A DNA stretch of 64,000 bases from Sulfurospirillum arcachonense DSM 9755 (GTDB taxonomy: Bacteria > Campylobacterota > Campylobacteria > Campylobacterales > Sulfurospirillaceae). The stretch covers positions 1-64,000 of the forward strand of contig NZ_JFBL01000002.1 of assembly GCF_000597725.1 (NCBI RefSeq), given 5' to 3'. A program made the translations under genes and the position numbers. Of the stretch, positions 28,807-37,865 are shown piece by piece (positions within the stretch are counted from its first letter, which is position 1; each line of letters begins with the position of its first letter). The notes below the pieces were generated by a model. The model worked only from the letters and a program-made list of their open reading frames with translations, had not been told where the DNA came from and made no database searches.

Positions 28807-30399
28807 ATGAGAAGAGGGTTACAAAACCTTTTAGTCACGGGTTTAATGGTGTTTACATTGGTATTTATGGGCTGTGAAAGTAAACCTGTGAGTCAAAAAG
28901 AGAATAAAAAAGAGCTAGTTTATGCTAGTACTAAAGATATTCGCAATATCAATCCACATTTATATGGTGGAGAGATGGCGGCTCAAAATATGGTTTTTGA
29001 ATCATTAGTGATTAATACACCTGAGGGAATTAAACCTTGGTTAGCTCAAAGTTGGGAAATTCAAAATGAAGGCAAAACATATATTTTTCATTTGCGAAAA
29101 GATGTAAAGTTTAGTGATGGTTCAGACTTTAATGCTGAGGTTGTCAAAAAAAATATTGATGCAGTTTTAGCAAATCGCTCTCGTCATGCATGGTTAGAGT
29201 TAGTCAATGAGATAATTGGTAGTGAAGTAGTAGATGAATATACTTATAAGTTGACGCTTAAAAACTCTTACTATCCAACTCTAACAGAGTTAGCTATGAC
29301 AAGACCATTTCGTTTTATTGCTCTTAATAGTTTTAAAGATGGTGCCACTAAAAATGGAGTAAATAGTTACATAGGTACTGGACCATGGATACTAAGTGAA
29401 CACATAAAAAATGCAACAGCTTTGTTTAAAGCAAATCCAAGTTACTGGGGTGAAAAGCCAAAATTAGAAAGTATTAAATGGCGTGTTATGCCAGACCATC
29501 AAACGATTCTTCTTGCTCTTCAAAAAGGTGAGGTTGACCTTATCTTTGGTGCAGATGGCGATATGATTGATATTGATGCTTTTAAGGTTCTTCAAAAAGA
29601 GGGTAAATACACTACACTTTTAAGTAGACCTACGGCTTCAAGAGCAATTCTAATTAATACAAAACAGCCAATAACTCATGATATAAAAGTGCGTGAAGCA
29701 CTGCAACATGCAGTCAATAAACAAGCTATAGTTGAAGGTATTTTAAATAACTCAGAAACCATAGCAAAAACACTTTTTTCACCTACTACTCCATATTGCA
29801 ATGTTAAATTAAAAGAGTATGCATATGATTTAAAAAAAGCAGGTTCTATTTTAGATAAAGCAGGTTGGAAGTTAGATGAAAAAACTCAATACCGTTCAAA
29901 AGATGGTCAAGTACTTAGTTTACGTCTTTACTTCAATGCAAATAATGCTCAAGAAAAAACAATCAGTGAGTATATGCAAAGTAATCTTAAAGATATAGGG
30001 GTTGAACTTAAAATTATAGGAGAAGAAAAGCAGGCATTTTTAGATAGACAAAAAAGTGGTGATTTTGATTTACAATATTCTCTTTCATGGGGAATCCCAT
30101 ATGATCCACAGTCTTATATCTCATCTTGGAGAATGGCTGCACATGGTGATTATCAAGCACAATTAGGATTAGAGAAAAAAGCGTGGTTAGATAAAACTAT
30201 CCAAACAATTTTAATTGAACCAGATGAAATCAAACGTCAAAAATTGTATGATGAAATGTTGACATATGTTCATGATCAAAATGTATATGTTCCTTTGAGT
30301 TATTCACGTACAAAAGCAGTTTTTACACCACAACTTAAAGGAGTGAGTTTTAATCCTTCGCAGTATGAGATTGCATTTGAAAAAATGTATTTTGAATAA
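28807..30399 (+). CDS. nikA: nickel ABC transporter substrate-binding lipoprotein
   Basis: 530-aa periplasmic binding protein of the peptide/nickel family. The lipobox is VFMGC (Cys near residue 23). Similarity to E. coli NikA runs over the whole length: NPHLYGGEMAAQNMVFESL, SRHAWLELVNEI, RPFRFIALNSF, GTGPWIL and HLFSP-like TLFSPTTPYCN. That supports nickel rather than peptide as cargo. It is the first gene of nikABCDE, behind a possible operator. Confidence 0.92.
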   Translation: MRRGLQNLLVTGLMVFTLVFMGCESKPVSQKENKKELVYASTKDIRNINPHLYGGEMAAQNMVFESLVINTPEGIKPWLAQSWEIQNEGKTYIFHLRKDVKFSDGSDFNAEVVKKNIDAVLANRSRHAWLELVNEIIGSEVVDEYTYKLTLKNSYYPTLTELAMTRPFRFIALNSFKDGATKNGVNSYIGTGPWILSEHIKNATALFKANPSYWGEKPKLESIKWRVMPDHQTILLALQKGEVDLIFGADGDMIDIDAFKVLQKEGKYTTLLSRPTASRAILINTKQPITHDIKVREALQHAVNKQAIVEGILNNSETIAKTLFSPTTPYCNVKLKEYAYDLKKAGSILDKAGWKLDEKTQYRSKDGQVLSLRLYFNANNAQEKTISEYMQSNLKDIGVELKIIGEEKQAFLDRQKSGDFDLQYSLSWGIPYDPQSYISSWRMAAHGDYQAQLGLEKKAWLDKTIQTILIEPDEIKRQKLYDEMLTYVHDQNVYVPLSYSRTKAVFTPQLKGVSFNPSQYEIAFEKMYFE

Positions 30400-30410
30400 A
30401 GTGGAGTAGA

Positions 30411-31340
30411 ATGCTTTTATATACGCTCAAACGTTTAGCTTTGATAGTGCCCCTTTTATGGGGCATATCTTTAGTTACTTTTACACTTATAAATCTTAGT
30501 CCAAGTGATCCAGCAGAAGTCTCTTTACGGATCAATGAAATTACCCCAACGCCAGAAGCAATAGCCCAAATGAGAGAAGAACTTGGTTTGGATAAACCTT
30601 TAGTACAGAGGTATACTTTCTGGCTTAGTAATTTAATTCATGGTGATTTTGGCACGAGTTATGTTACAAAAGAACCTGTTGCACAAGAGATTCTATATGC
30701 CTTACCTACTACTTTGGCACTTGCTAGTTTATCTTTAGTGCTTATTGTTGTATTTGGTCTAAGTCTTGGTATTGTGTGTGCAATTTATGAAAACACATTT
30801 ATAGATAAAGCCATCCGCGGTTTTGTCTTTTTCTTTACAGCTATGCCTAATTTTTGGATGGGGTTGTTGTTGATTTGGTTTTTTGCTTTTCATCTAGGCT
30901 TGTTTCCTACAAGTGGCTTAGAGAATCCAAGTGGTATTATCTTACCTGCTATTACACTTGCTTTAAGTTATGTATCTACTTATATAAGACTTATGCGAAA
31001 TACTATGATTGAGAGTAAACAAGAGCTTTATGTCTTGTATGCAAGAGCGAGAGGACTCAAAGAGAGAGTCATTACAAAACACATCGTGAAAAATGCACTG
31101 CATCCTTTTATAGTAGCACTTGGTATGTCTATCCCGAAACTTTTAGCAGGTACAGTTATCGTAGAAAACATATTTGCTTTACCTGGTGTTGGAAGGATTT
31201 GTGTGAATGCCATCTTTAGTCGAGATTTTCCTATGATTCAAACATATATTCTTTTTATGGCACTTATGTTTATGATTTTTAATTTGATGGTAGATGTTAT
31301 AACCAGAGTATCTGATCCACGCTTAAGAAGACAAATATGA
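30411..31340 (+). CDS. nikB: nickel ABC transporter permease
   Basis: 309 aa, DppB/NikB-type inner-membrane permease with six predicted spans. The N-terminus LLYTLKRLALIVPLLWGIS and the EAA loop region (YARARGLKERVITKHIVKNA) that docks on the ATPases are typical. It starts 11 bases after nikA and overlaps nikC by 4. Confidence 0.93.
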   Translation: MLLYTLKRLALIVPLLWGISLVTFTLINLSPSDPAEVSLRINEITPTPEAIAQMREELGLDKPLVQRYTFWLSNLIHGDFGTSYVTKEPVAQEILYALPTTLALASLSLVLIVVFGLSLGIVCAIYENTFIDKAIRGFVFFFTAMPNFWMGLLLIWFFAFHLGLFPTSGLENPSGIILPAITLALSYVSTYIRLMRNTMIESKQELYVLYARARGLKERVITKHIVKNALHPFIVALGMSIPKLLAGTVIVENIFALPGVGRICVNAIFSRDFPMIQTYILFMALMFMIFNLMVDVITRVSDPRLRRQI

Positions 31341-32182
31341 ATAATTTTTGGCATAAACTCAGACATGACTCTTTAGCAATGCTATCGCTTAGCATAATAG
31401 TTGGTGTGATACTTTTGGGTATTTTTGCTCCTTGGATATCTCCAAATGATCCTTTACAACCTCACTTGAGTGAAAAGTTTGCCTCTTGGGGGAGTGATTT
31501 TCCTTTAGGGAGTGACCATTTAGGAAGATGCCTTTTATCGAGGCTTCTTTATGGCATACGTACAACTCTTTTTTTAGCACTTATGACTATGGCAATTACT
31601 GTTACATTGGGAACAATTTTGGGTTTGATTGCAGGTTATTTTCGTAAAGTTGAAGAGAGTATGATGCGTATTTGTGATGTGATGCTCTCTTTTCCTAGTG
31701 AACTGATGATTTTAGCAGTAGTAGGAATGTTGGGAGCGGGAATAAAACATGTGATTATTGCGAGTGTTATTGCAAAAGTTGCTTGGTATACACGTATGGT
31801 TTACTCTTTTGTTCTTGTGCATCGTCAAAAAAATTATCTTCTATTTTCGCAAGTAGCAGGAGTCTCTTCGTGGACTATCTTGCGTAAGCATCTTTTTCCT
31901 TTTATCTTAGACGACATAGCAATGTTAGCTACCCTAGATACGGGTTGGGTGATACTGAGTATCTCGGCACTTTCTTTTTTAGGACTAGGCGTACAAGCAC
32001 CAACACCTGAGTGGGGTATGATGCTGAGTGAGGCTAAAAATGTATTGAGTATTTATCCTATGCAGATGATACCTTCAGGTTTTGCTATATTGATTGTCGT
32101 AGCAGCATTTAACTTTTTAGGTGATAGTATCAGAGATGCACTTGATCCTAAACATTGTCTTATACCAAAGAGTGTTGTATGA
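31337..32182 (+). CDS. nikC: nickel ABC transporter permease
   Basis: 281 aa, DppC/NikC-type permease partner of NikB. It has the N-terminal span, PLGSDHLGRCLLSRLLYG, the EAA loop (SQVAGVSSWTILRKHLFP) and the family ending FLGDSIRDALDPK. Overlaps of 4 bases with nikB and nikD mark a single operon. Confidence 0.93.
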   Translation: MNNFWHKLRHDSLAMLSLSIIVGVILLGIFAPWISPNDPLQPHLSEKFASWGSDFPLGSDHLGRCLLSRLLYGIRTTLFLALMTMAITVTLGTILGLIAGYFRKVEESMMRICDVMLSFPSELMILAVVGMLGAGIKHVIIASVIAKVAWYTRMVYSFVLVHRQKNYLLFSQVAGVSSWTILRKHLFPFILDDIAMLATLDTGWVILSISALSFLGLGVQAPTPEWGMMLSEAKNVLSIYPMQMIPSGFAILIVVAAFNFLGDSIRDALDPKHCLIPKSVV

Positions 32183-32970
32183 GTTTACTGAGTGTAAAAA
32201 ATCTTACGATTAGAGATAAACGAACAAATAATATACTTGTTCAAGACTTATCTTTTGAGCTTTCATTAGGAAAAGTACTTGGGATAATTGGTGAGAGTGG
32301 GAGTGGGAAATCTCTTACATGTAAAGCTATTTTAGGACTCAATCCAGATTGGTTAGAAGCAAGTGGAAGTGTGCTTTTTGAAACAGAGGAGTTACTAGGA
32401 AAATCTCATAAAGATTTGAGAAAAATAAGAGGCAAAAAAATAGCAATGGTACTTCAAGATGCTATGAATGCATTTAATCCACTCTACCGTGTTGGTCACC
32501 AGATGGTAGAGAGTTTGTGTGAGTTTATGAGTACAGCACAAGCAAAAAAACTAAGTTTGCAGTGGCTAGTAAAGATGGGATTTGAAAAACCTGAAGTGGT
32601 TTTTAAAAGCTATGCACATGAGCTTTCAGGTGGGATGCTTCAGCGTGTGATGATTGCTTTAGCCTTAGCACAAGAGACACAAATCATCATAGCTGATGAG
32701 CCAACTTCTGCTTTAGATGTGATTCATCAACATGAGATTATAAATCTCTTTGCTTCGATTAGAGATGAAAAGCATTCGCTTATCTTTGTTTCCCATGATC
32801 TTGGTATTGTCTCTTATCTTGCTGATGATGTGTTGGTTATGAAAGAGGGAAAAGGGATCGAGTATAAACCATCTCAAAATCTTTTTTCAAATCCAGAGCA
32901 TGAGTATACAAACTATCTTATCCAGACACGCCGCACTATATCTCAAAGGTTTAGCCAATGCTTAGCGTAA
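32179..32970 (+). CDS. nikD: nickel ABC transporter ATP-binding protein NikD
   Basis: ABC ATPase with Walker A GESGSGKSLTCKAIL, signature LSGGMLQRV, Walker B IIADEPTSALD and the His switch VSHDLG. The start is ATG 32179, overlapping the nikC stop; an earlier in-frame ATG would extend deeply into nikC. An exact palindrome copy lies in the Walker A helix (32315), one of only two in-gene exact copies not read as Leu-His-Val (here LTCK). Confidence 0.93.
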   Translation: MSLLSVKNLTIRDKRTNNILVQDLSFELSLGKVLGIIGESGSGKSLTCKAILGLNPDWLEASGSVLFETEELLGKSHKDLRKIRGKKIAMVLQDAMNAFNPLYRVGHQMVESLCEFMSTAQAKKLSLQWLVKMGFEKPEVVFKSYAHELSGGMLQRVMIALALAQETQIIIADEPTSALDVIHQHEIINLFASIRDEKHSLIFVSHDLGIVSYLADDVLVMKEGKGIEYKPSQNLFSNPEHEYTNYLIQTRRTISQRFSQCLA

Positions 32971-33680
32971 AAAATGTGTGCAAAGAGTACAAAAAAGGAG
33001 TACGTGTTTTAGATGATATATCATTTGAGATTGCTTCAAACTCTTGTGTTGGTTTGATTGGAGAGAGCGGGAGTGGAAAAAGTACCTTAGGTCGACTCAT
33101 CCTTGGCTTAGAAAAAGCAACTTTAGGCGCAATTACAATGGATAGTGAACCAATCCATCTGTGGCACAAGCATAACCGTGGAGAGATGAGCGTAGTGTTT
33201 CAAGACTACAATACTTCTGTAAATCCACGTTTTTGTGTTGAGCAGATTTTGCAAGAGTCTTTATGGATGAGTTCAAAAAAAATGTCAAATACAGAGTTGA
33301 AAAAGTTATTACAAAGCGTAGAGTTACCAGTAAGTTTTTTAAATAGATATGCACATGAGCTTAGTGGGGGACAACTTCAAAGAGTTTGCATAGCTCGTGC
33401 TTTAGTAAGTAATCCTCGTTTTTTACTTTTAGATGAGTCTTTGAGTGCCTTAGATGTTTCAGTCCAAGCAGAGATTGTAAAGCTCTTGAAACATATTCAA
33501 AATGAAAAGCAAATGAGTTATTTTTTTATTGCTCATGATTTAGAGAGTGTGAGTGCTTTGTGTGATACTTTGATGGTTTTGCATCAAGGAAAGATTGTTG
33601 AATCTGTTCGTACAGAGTCTTTAAAATATGCACAACACCCTTATACACAAAAGTTATTAGATGCGGTTATACCGTTTTAA
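32958..33680 (+). CDS. nikE: nickel ABC transporter ATP-binding protein NikE
   Basis: 240-aa ABC ATPase with Walker A GESGSGKSTLGRLILGL, signature LSGGQLQRVCIARAL, Walker B LLLDESLSALD and IAHDLE. It overlaps nikD by 13 bases and completes the NikDE ATPase pair that powers NikBC. Confidence 0.93.
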   Translation: MLSVKNVCKEYKKGVRVLDDISFEIASNSCVGLIGESGSGKSTLGRLILGLEKATLGAITMDSEPIHLWHKHNRGEMSVVFQDYNTSVNPRFCVEQILQESLWMSSKKMSNTELKKLLQSVELPVSFLNRYAHELSGGQLQRVCIARALVSNPRFLLLDESLSALDVSVQAEIVKLLKHIQNEKQMSYFFIAHDLESVSALCDTLMVLHQGKIVESVRTESLKYAQHPYTQKLLDAVIPF

Positions 33681-33693
33681 AAGGAAAAATTAT

Positions 33694-34230
33694 ATGTTAC
33701 ATTTAGATACGATAAGCATTGAAAAAGTGAGTTTTAAAAATCTTTTAAAAGCAGAGAAGTTTTTGTTTGAACAGTGTAAGCTACACTATGGAAATAAAAT
33801 CACACCTTTACGTTATGAAGAGTTACGTCTTCGTTTGCAAAAAGAGATGCAAAGAGATGACCATGCTATGTTTATTGCCCAAACTAGGGATGAAAAAGTC
33901 GTAGGGTGTATAACACTCTCTTGTTATGATGACCGTATTGATGCTATAAAAGGAAGATATGCAAAAGGGAGTGCCTTAGAAGTAAGCCGTTGTTATGTAG
34001 ATAATAATTATCGAAGAAGAGGCATAGGCTCTTTGTTATTTGATAAAGTTTGTGCTTTTGCTAAAGAGTTGGATTATGAGATGCTTTACTTGCATACACA
34101 CTATTTTTTACCAGGTGGTTTTAACTTTTGGAATGCAGTTGGATTTACAATAACACTTGAAGAGGGCGGTAGTTGGCAAACTGTTCATATGGAACGTTAT
34201 GTTGAAGAAGAAGCGGTTTGTTATGCATAA
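33694..34230 (+). CDS. GNAT-family N-acetyltransferase
   Basis: 178 aa with a GNAT core: strand EVSRCYVDNNYRRRGIGSLLF carries the acetyl-CoA-binding RRxGIG loop, and FNFWNAVGFT is the usual C-terminal element. The start at ATG 33694 follows AAAGGAA. It is 13 bases after nikE and so probably the last gene of the nickel operon; its substrate and any link to nickel are unknown. Confidence 0.85.
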   Translation: MLHLDTISIEKVSFKNLLKAEKFLFEQCKLHYGNKITPLRYEELRLRLQKEMQRDDHAMFIAQTRDEKVVGCITLSCYDDRIDAIKGRYAKGSALEVSRCYVDNNYRRRGIGSLLFDKVCAFAKELDYEMLYLHTHYFLPGGFNFWNAVGFTITLEEGGSWQTVHMERYVEEEAVCYA

Positions 34231-34374
34231 AAAGCTAGATCAAATGAATCAATTGCGATTTAGATAGTATTTTCTAAGTTATGAGTAGATTTTTTATATG
34301 TAAAGAATATTTTGTTAAATAGCATTAATTTGATAGTCATTAGGTATCTTACCATCGCAACTTACTATATTTGC

Positions 34375-34380
34375 TATAAT
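34375..34380 (+). promoter_or_regulatory. -10 box for the zinc-ribbon membrane protein gene
   Basis: TATAAT in TTTGCTATAAT, 29 bases before the ATG. The 179-bp gap upstream otherwise holds nothing I can identify. Confidence 0.5.
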
Positions 34381-34409
34381 AGATTTTTGCAAAAGATAAA
34401 AGGATAATT

Positions 34410-35672
34410 ATGTTGAAAATATTTGACAAGATAAGAAGCTTTTATAAATTAAAATTGAGTTATCAACAAGATAGTAAAAATATAGAAAAATTAACAAGAT
34501 GGTCTATATTGTTGATTGTTATTTTGGATATTTTTGTTTATAGTAGTATTCAGATGGGTATACATTTTCAAACTTCAACTATAAATAATCCAAATACAAA
34601 ATTTACCTATCAATGCTTGAACATAGTAAAAGACAGTTCAGGGGTTAAAAATTACAATTGGCATGGATATCGTGTAATTCGTATGAATCAATATTATAAT
34701 CCCATTGGAAGTACTCTCGCAAGTAAAAATGTAATTAGGGATATACGGTTAAAAGAGTTAGATGGAAGATGTGCTCATATACAAGAACAAAGTAATAGAA
34801 TAGCCAATAATAAGAAGTTGAAAAATATAAAAAAGAGCATAAAAAGTTTAAAAAAACAAAGCACAAAATATAACAAAGCTTTACAATATATACAAAACAA
34901 TTATAATACAGTTTTATTTGAAAAAATGGTAAATCAAAAAGAGTCGAAATCTATCTTAAAAATGGACTTAAAAAGTAAAAATGTAAAAATAAAGTATGAT
35001 GATTTACAAAAACAAATAGCTTCTACAAATCAAAGTATAGAAAATTTGAAAAAGCAGTTTAGAACCAATAAATTAGTAGTTAATCTCTATAAGTATATAA
35101 CAACAAATAAAGAAAAAATTCTCAGTGATTATAAAAAAGAAAATACTAAATATTTTTTGAAAAAAGCTGGAATTATAGTCTTGTTTCTATTACCGTTGGC
35201 TTTACTATTTTATTGGCAAATGAATGTTCAAAATATAAAGAAAAATTACACAAAATATATAATATTTAAAAATATTTTTACTATAACAATGATATTTTTA
35301 TTTATCAATACTATTAGTATTGTTTACAGTTTTATACCACATACTTTTATTGAAAAAGTATTGATGTTTTTTTACAATATTCAGATTCCTTTTATCGCTT
35401 ATTATATTTTGTTAGCGTTAGGAATCGTGGCTTTTAGTTTTATAATTTTGAAATTACAAAATCATAAGAAGAACAAGAAAAAAACAATAATTACATTTAT
35501 AGAAAGCTATAGATTTAGTAAGTGTGATAAATGTGGAATCAAAGTTGATTATATACAAATGAACTATTGTCCAAACTGTAGCAATACACTCAAAATAGCT
35601 TGTCAATCATGTGGTAAAGAGACTATTAAAGATTTAGATTATTGTTTTAATTGTAGTGAAAAAATAAACTAG
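34410..35672 (+). CDS. membrane protein with coiled coil and C-terminal double zinc ribbon
   Basis: 420 aa. One membrane span at about 30-48 is followed by a Lys/Gln/Asn-rich coiled coil (about 110-225), then three spans (about 245-345), then a cytoplasmic C-terminus with two zinc-ribbon-like modules: CDKCG ... CPNC and CQSCG ... CFNC. I do not recognise the full-length family. Codon use is very A-rich compared with the neighbouring nik genes, which suggests separate ancestry. It stands between two promoters and is followed 27 bases later by the cupin gene. Confidence 0.65.
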   Translation: MLKIFDKIRSFYKLKLSYQQDSKNIEKLTRWSILLIVILDIFVYSSIQMGIHFQTSTINNPNTKFTYQCLNIVKDSSGVKNYNWHGYRVIRMNQYYNPIGSTLASKNVIRDIRLKELDGRCAHIQEQSNRIANNKKLKNIKKSIKSLKKQSTKYNKALQYIQNNYNTVLFEKMVNQKESKSILKMDLKSKNVKIKYDDLQKQIASTNQSIENLKKQFRTNKLVVNLYKYITTNKEKILSDYKKENTKYFLKKAGIIVLFLLPLALLFYWQMNVQNIKKNYTKYIIFKNIFTITMIFLFINTISIVYSFIPHTFIEKVLMFFYNIQIPFIAYYILLALGIVAFSFIILKLQNHKKNKKKTIITFIESYRFSKCDKCGIKVDYIQMNYCPNCSNTLKIACQSCGKETIKDLDYCFNCSEKIN

Positions 35673-35699
35673 ATAAATCACTATGTAAAAGGAATACGA

Positions 35700-36305
35700 A
35701 TGACTAAATGTATAAATTCACCTAAAGAGCTTTTTAAATTGGCATACAAAATGGCATCAAATCTAAAAGATGAAAATGCAAACTCATTTGCTGCAGACTT
35801 ACCTCATATAGATAAACTTTCTGTGCACAAACTAACACCTTCTTTATTACCAATAACAAATGCTATGAAGTCAATAGGTAGTACAGCTAAGAGTACAGTA
35901 GAACTCGTAACAGCTATAAAAAATGCTTACAAACTTCAAGCATGGAGACAACCCTATCTCGAAAAAGATATCGGGAGTACATTTACAAATGGATCAGCTT
36001 GGTTTCCTATTGCTGATGTGAATGGACCTATCGTATATAATAAAGGTTTAGTAGAAATTATGCTACTAAATAAAGGGATTACATATCCAAAACATAGTCA
36101 TAGTCCTGAAGAGTTATATATAGTATTAGCTGGTCAAGTTTGGTGGGAAGCAGAGGGTGGAGCAAATAGTCCATGTTGGAAAAAAGCAGGAGATGTTATA
36201 CACCACTCACCAAATCAAGTTCATGCTATCACTGCTGGAGAAGAAGCAGTATTGATTTTAAATTTTTGGCGTGGCGGTGCTTTTGAAATGCCAAGTATTA
36301 CTTAG
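35700..36305 (+). CDS. cupin protein of the DMSP lyase (DddL/DddQ-like) family
   Basis: 201 aa. The C-terminal cupin has KHSHSPEELYIVLAGQVWW, i.e. H-x-H-x4-E-x-Y followed by a tryptophan pair, then GDVIHHSPNQVHAI with the last metal histidine, and a final LNFWRGG. These are the metal-binding residues and tyrosine of DMSP lyases, which cleave dimethylsulfoniopropionate to DMS and acrylate. The helical N-terminal half is also in keeping with DddL/DddQ. Acrylate-using genes are not adjacent. Another cupin function remains possible. Confidence 0.7.
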   Translation: MTKCINSPKELFKLAYKMASNLKDENANSFAADLPHIDKLSVHKLTPSLLPITNAMKSIGSTAKSTVELVTAIKNAYKLQAWRQPYLEKDIGSTFTNGSAWFPIADVNGPIVYNKGLVEIMLLNKGITYPKHSHSPEELYIVLAGQVWWEAEGGANSPCWKKAGDVIHHSPNQVHAITAGEEAVLILNFWRGGAFEMPSIT

Positions 36306-36326
36306 AAAATCACCTTGTAAAAACCT

Positions 36327-36336
36327 TTACATGTAA
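36327..36336. repeat. intergenic copy of the TTACATGTAA palindrome
   Basis: Perfect 14-bp palindrome CTTTACATGTAAAG between the DMSP-lyase-like gene and the convergent hydrolase gene, one of three exact copies outside genes. Confidence 0.7.
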
Positions 36337-36367
36337 AGAGGATTTTATTGAAATTAATAGTAAAAAA

Positions 36368-36394
36368 GTTTAGAATTTAGATTTAACCCTTTTT
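36368..36394. repeat. degenerate intergenic repeat (copy a)
   Basis: TTTAGAATTTAGATTTAACC followed by CTTTTT. It resembles segments at 39037-39063 and 39633-39660, all in gaps within a 3.3-kb accessory stretch. Confidence 0.4.
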
Positions 36395-37248
36395 CATACA
36401 TGGGTCTTTATAAAACAGGAGATTTTTTCAAACTGATCAATAATTACATGTCCAGTTTCTTTCAATATATGTATCTCTATATTTGGTATTAATTTTTTCA
36501 TTCGTTTGGCTGTTTTAAAAGTATTTAAAAGAACATCATGATCACCACCAAAGTATTGTATAGGAAAGCTAATAGTTTTTAATCTTTTATTAGATAAAAT
36601 TGGTATCGGTTCAACAACGGGATTAAAATACTTATTTAGGTTTTGTTGATATTTTATGAATTTATCATCTTTAATTTGTGGTGTTTTATAATAAATTGCA
36701 TTGTTTATTAGTTTTAGCCCCTTTGAACCAAGCATCATAAAAAATAAGGCTTTAAAGATAAAACTAACTTTAGGAGGAACGATTCCACTAGTTGATATTA
36801 TTGCTAGAGTTGAAACTCTATGAGGGTGCAATGTTGCAAAATTGAGTGAATACCAGCTTCCCAAACTCATAGAAACAATGGATGCATTTTTAATTTCTAG
36901 ATTATCAAATATTTCTAATAACCAATTTTGTGGAATTTCAGAGTTAAGAGGTATTCTTCTTGGTTCACTCAATCCTGGTTCACCTGGAATATCAATGAGA
37001 TATATGCAAAAGTCATTTATAAAATATTTAAGAGAACCAAACCATGTTGCACTATTACTCATTGTTCCATGTAACATTAGTAGTACTGGTTTATCAGGTT
37101 GACCAGTTTTTAAAATTGTAGTTTTGCCTGCTGTTGTATTTATGTCAATCTTGTGGAGCTTATATTCTGTAAAAGAGTCATATATATCTATAACTAACTC
37201 CTTAATTATCTTTTCACCATGAATAGATTTATAAACTTCTTTTGCCAT
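36394..37248 (-). CDS. alpha/beta hydrolase
   Basis: 284 aa. The oxyanion region LLMLHGTMSNSATW, the nucleophile elbow SMSLGSW (Ser near residue 130), the catalytic Asp in GGDHDVLL and the final His in KETGHVIID make a complete triad. Substrate unknown. Its ATG directly follows the stop of the upstream HTH gene (TAAATG), so the two form a translationally coupled pair. Confidence 0.88.
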   Translation of the reverse strand: MAKEVYKSIHGEKIIKELVIDIYDSFTEYKLHKIDINTTAGKTTILKTGQPDKPVLLMLHGTMSNSATWFGSLKYFINDFCIYLIDIPGEPGLSEPRRIPLNSEIPQNWLLEIFDNLEIKNASIVSMSLGSWYSLNFATLHPHRVSTLAIISTSGIVPPKVSFIFKALFFMMLGSKGLKLINNAIYYKTPQIKDDKFIKYQQNLNKYFNPVVEPIPILSNKRLKTISFPIQYFGGDHDVLLNTFKTAKRMKKLIPNIEIHILKETGHVIIDQFEKISCFIKTHV

Positions 37249-37698
37249 TTAAGTTTTCTTTTGGCTACTTAAAACATCAAATACATCTATGATTTGTGAA
37301 ATAGCTTTTGGTGTTCCATATACTATATATTTAGCTGTTTGTACTTCTGGATAATAGAAGAAATCAAACCTTGTATTACGAGTTTCTTCACTTTCACTAT
37401 TTAGCATAGCCATTAATGAATTTGATATTCTTGTTGCTTCTTCTGAATTTTGTTCTTTTATTTCTATAACTGTAGATACAGAAATCCTTTGATTAAGTGT
37501 TTCATAATTTGTTTGTTCAACTTTATTATTAGAGAGTTCTCCGTGTACATAAGTTCTCAAGTCAGATTCAGAAACCATCCAAGATCGTCCAATCTTTTTA
37601 CCTTTAATTTTATCTTCATGAATAAATCTAATGATAGTTTTTTCATGAAGATTTAAAATGCCTTTAAGTTCCAATACTGTATATAATTTTTCTTTCAT
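37249..37698 (-). CDS. excisionase/MerR-like helix-turn-helix protein
   Basis: 149 aa. The N-terminal 60 residues match the HTH_17/excisionase type: YTVLELKGILNLHEKTIIRF, then IKGKKIGRSWMVSESDLRTY. The C-terminal part is polar with a beta-rich end (FFYYPEVQTAKYIVYG). It probably regulates itself and the coupled hydrolase gene. Its ATG lies only 6 bases after a perfect TATAAT and has no ribosome-binding site, so the mRNA is probably leaderless. Confidence 0.78.
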   Translation of the reverse strand: MKEKLYTVLELKGILNLHEKTIIRFIHEDKIKGKKIGRSWMVSESDLRTYVHGELSNNKVEQTNYETLNQRISVSTVIEIKEQNSEEATRISNSLMAMLNSESEETRNTRFDFFYYPEVQTAKYIVYGTPKAISQIIDVFDVLSSQKKT

Positions 37699-37704
37699 AA
37701 AGTA

Positions 37705-37733
37705 ATTATAAAGTATTTTAAGGAACTTGTCAA
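37705..37733 (-). promoter_or_regulatory. perfect consensus sigma-70 promoter
   Basis: On the minus strand TTGACA (37733-37728), a 17-bp spacer and TATAAT (37710-37705). This is an ideal promoter, unusual for Campylobacterota, where -35 boxes are weak. Transcription would start at or next to the A of the ATG. Confidence 0.75.
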
Positions 37734-37785
37734 GTATTTATGTAGCTAAAAGTATTATTAAGGAATATTAAAGAGTATTTTAGAA
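37712..37785. promoter_or_regulatory. AGTATT direct repeats over the HTH gene promoter
   Basis: AGTATT occurs at 37712, 37734, 37751 and 37774 in the same orientation, three of them followed by TT(A)AGGAA or TTAGAA. They cover the spacer and upstream region of the promoter, as an autoregulatory operator might. The region is AT-rich, so chance repeats are possible. Confidence 0.35.
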
Positions 37786-37865
37786 TATGCAATAATTATT
37801 TATAAAATAATACAAAGCAAAATATCTTTATCTTTTACATATAATCTAAAGTTTAATAATTTTTT

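Noticed and set aside
28807-33680. Dipeptide/oligopeptide ABC importer
   Set aside because: The binding protein follows E. coli NikA along its whole length, including the RHAWLEL segment, so nickel is the better call.
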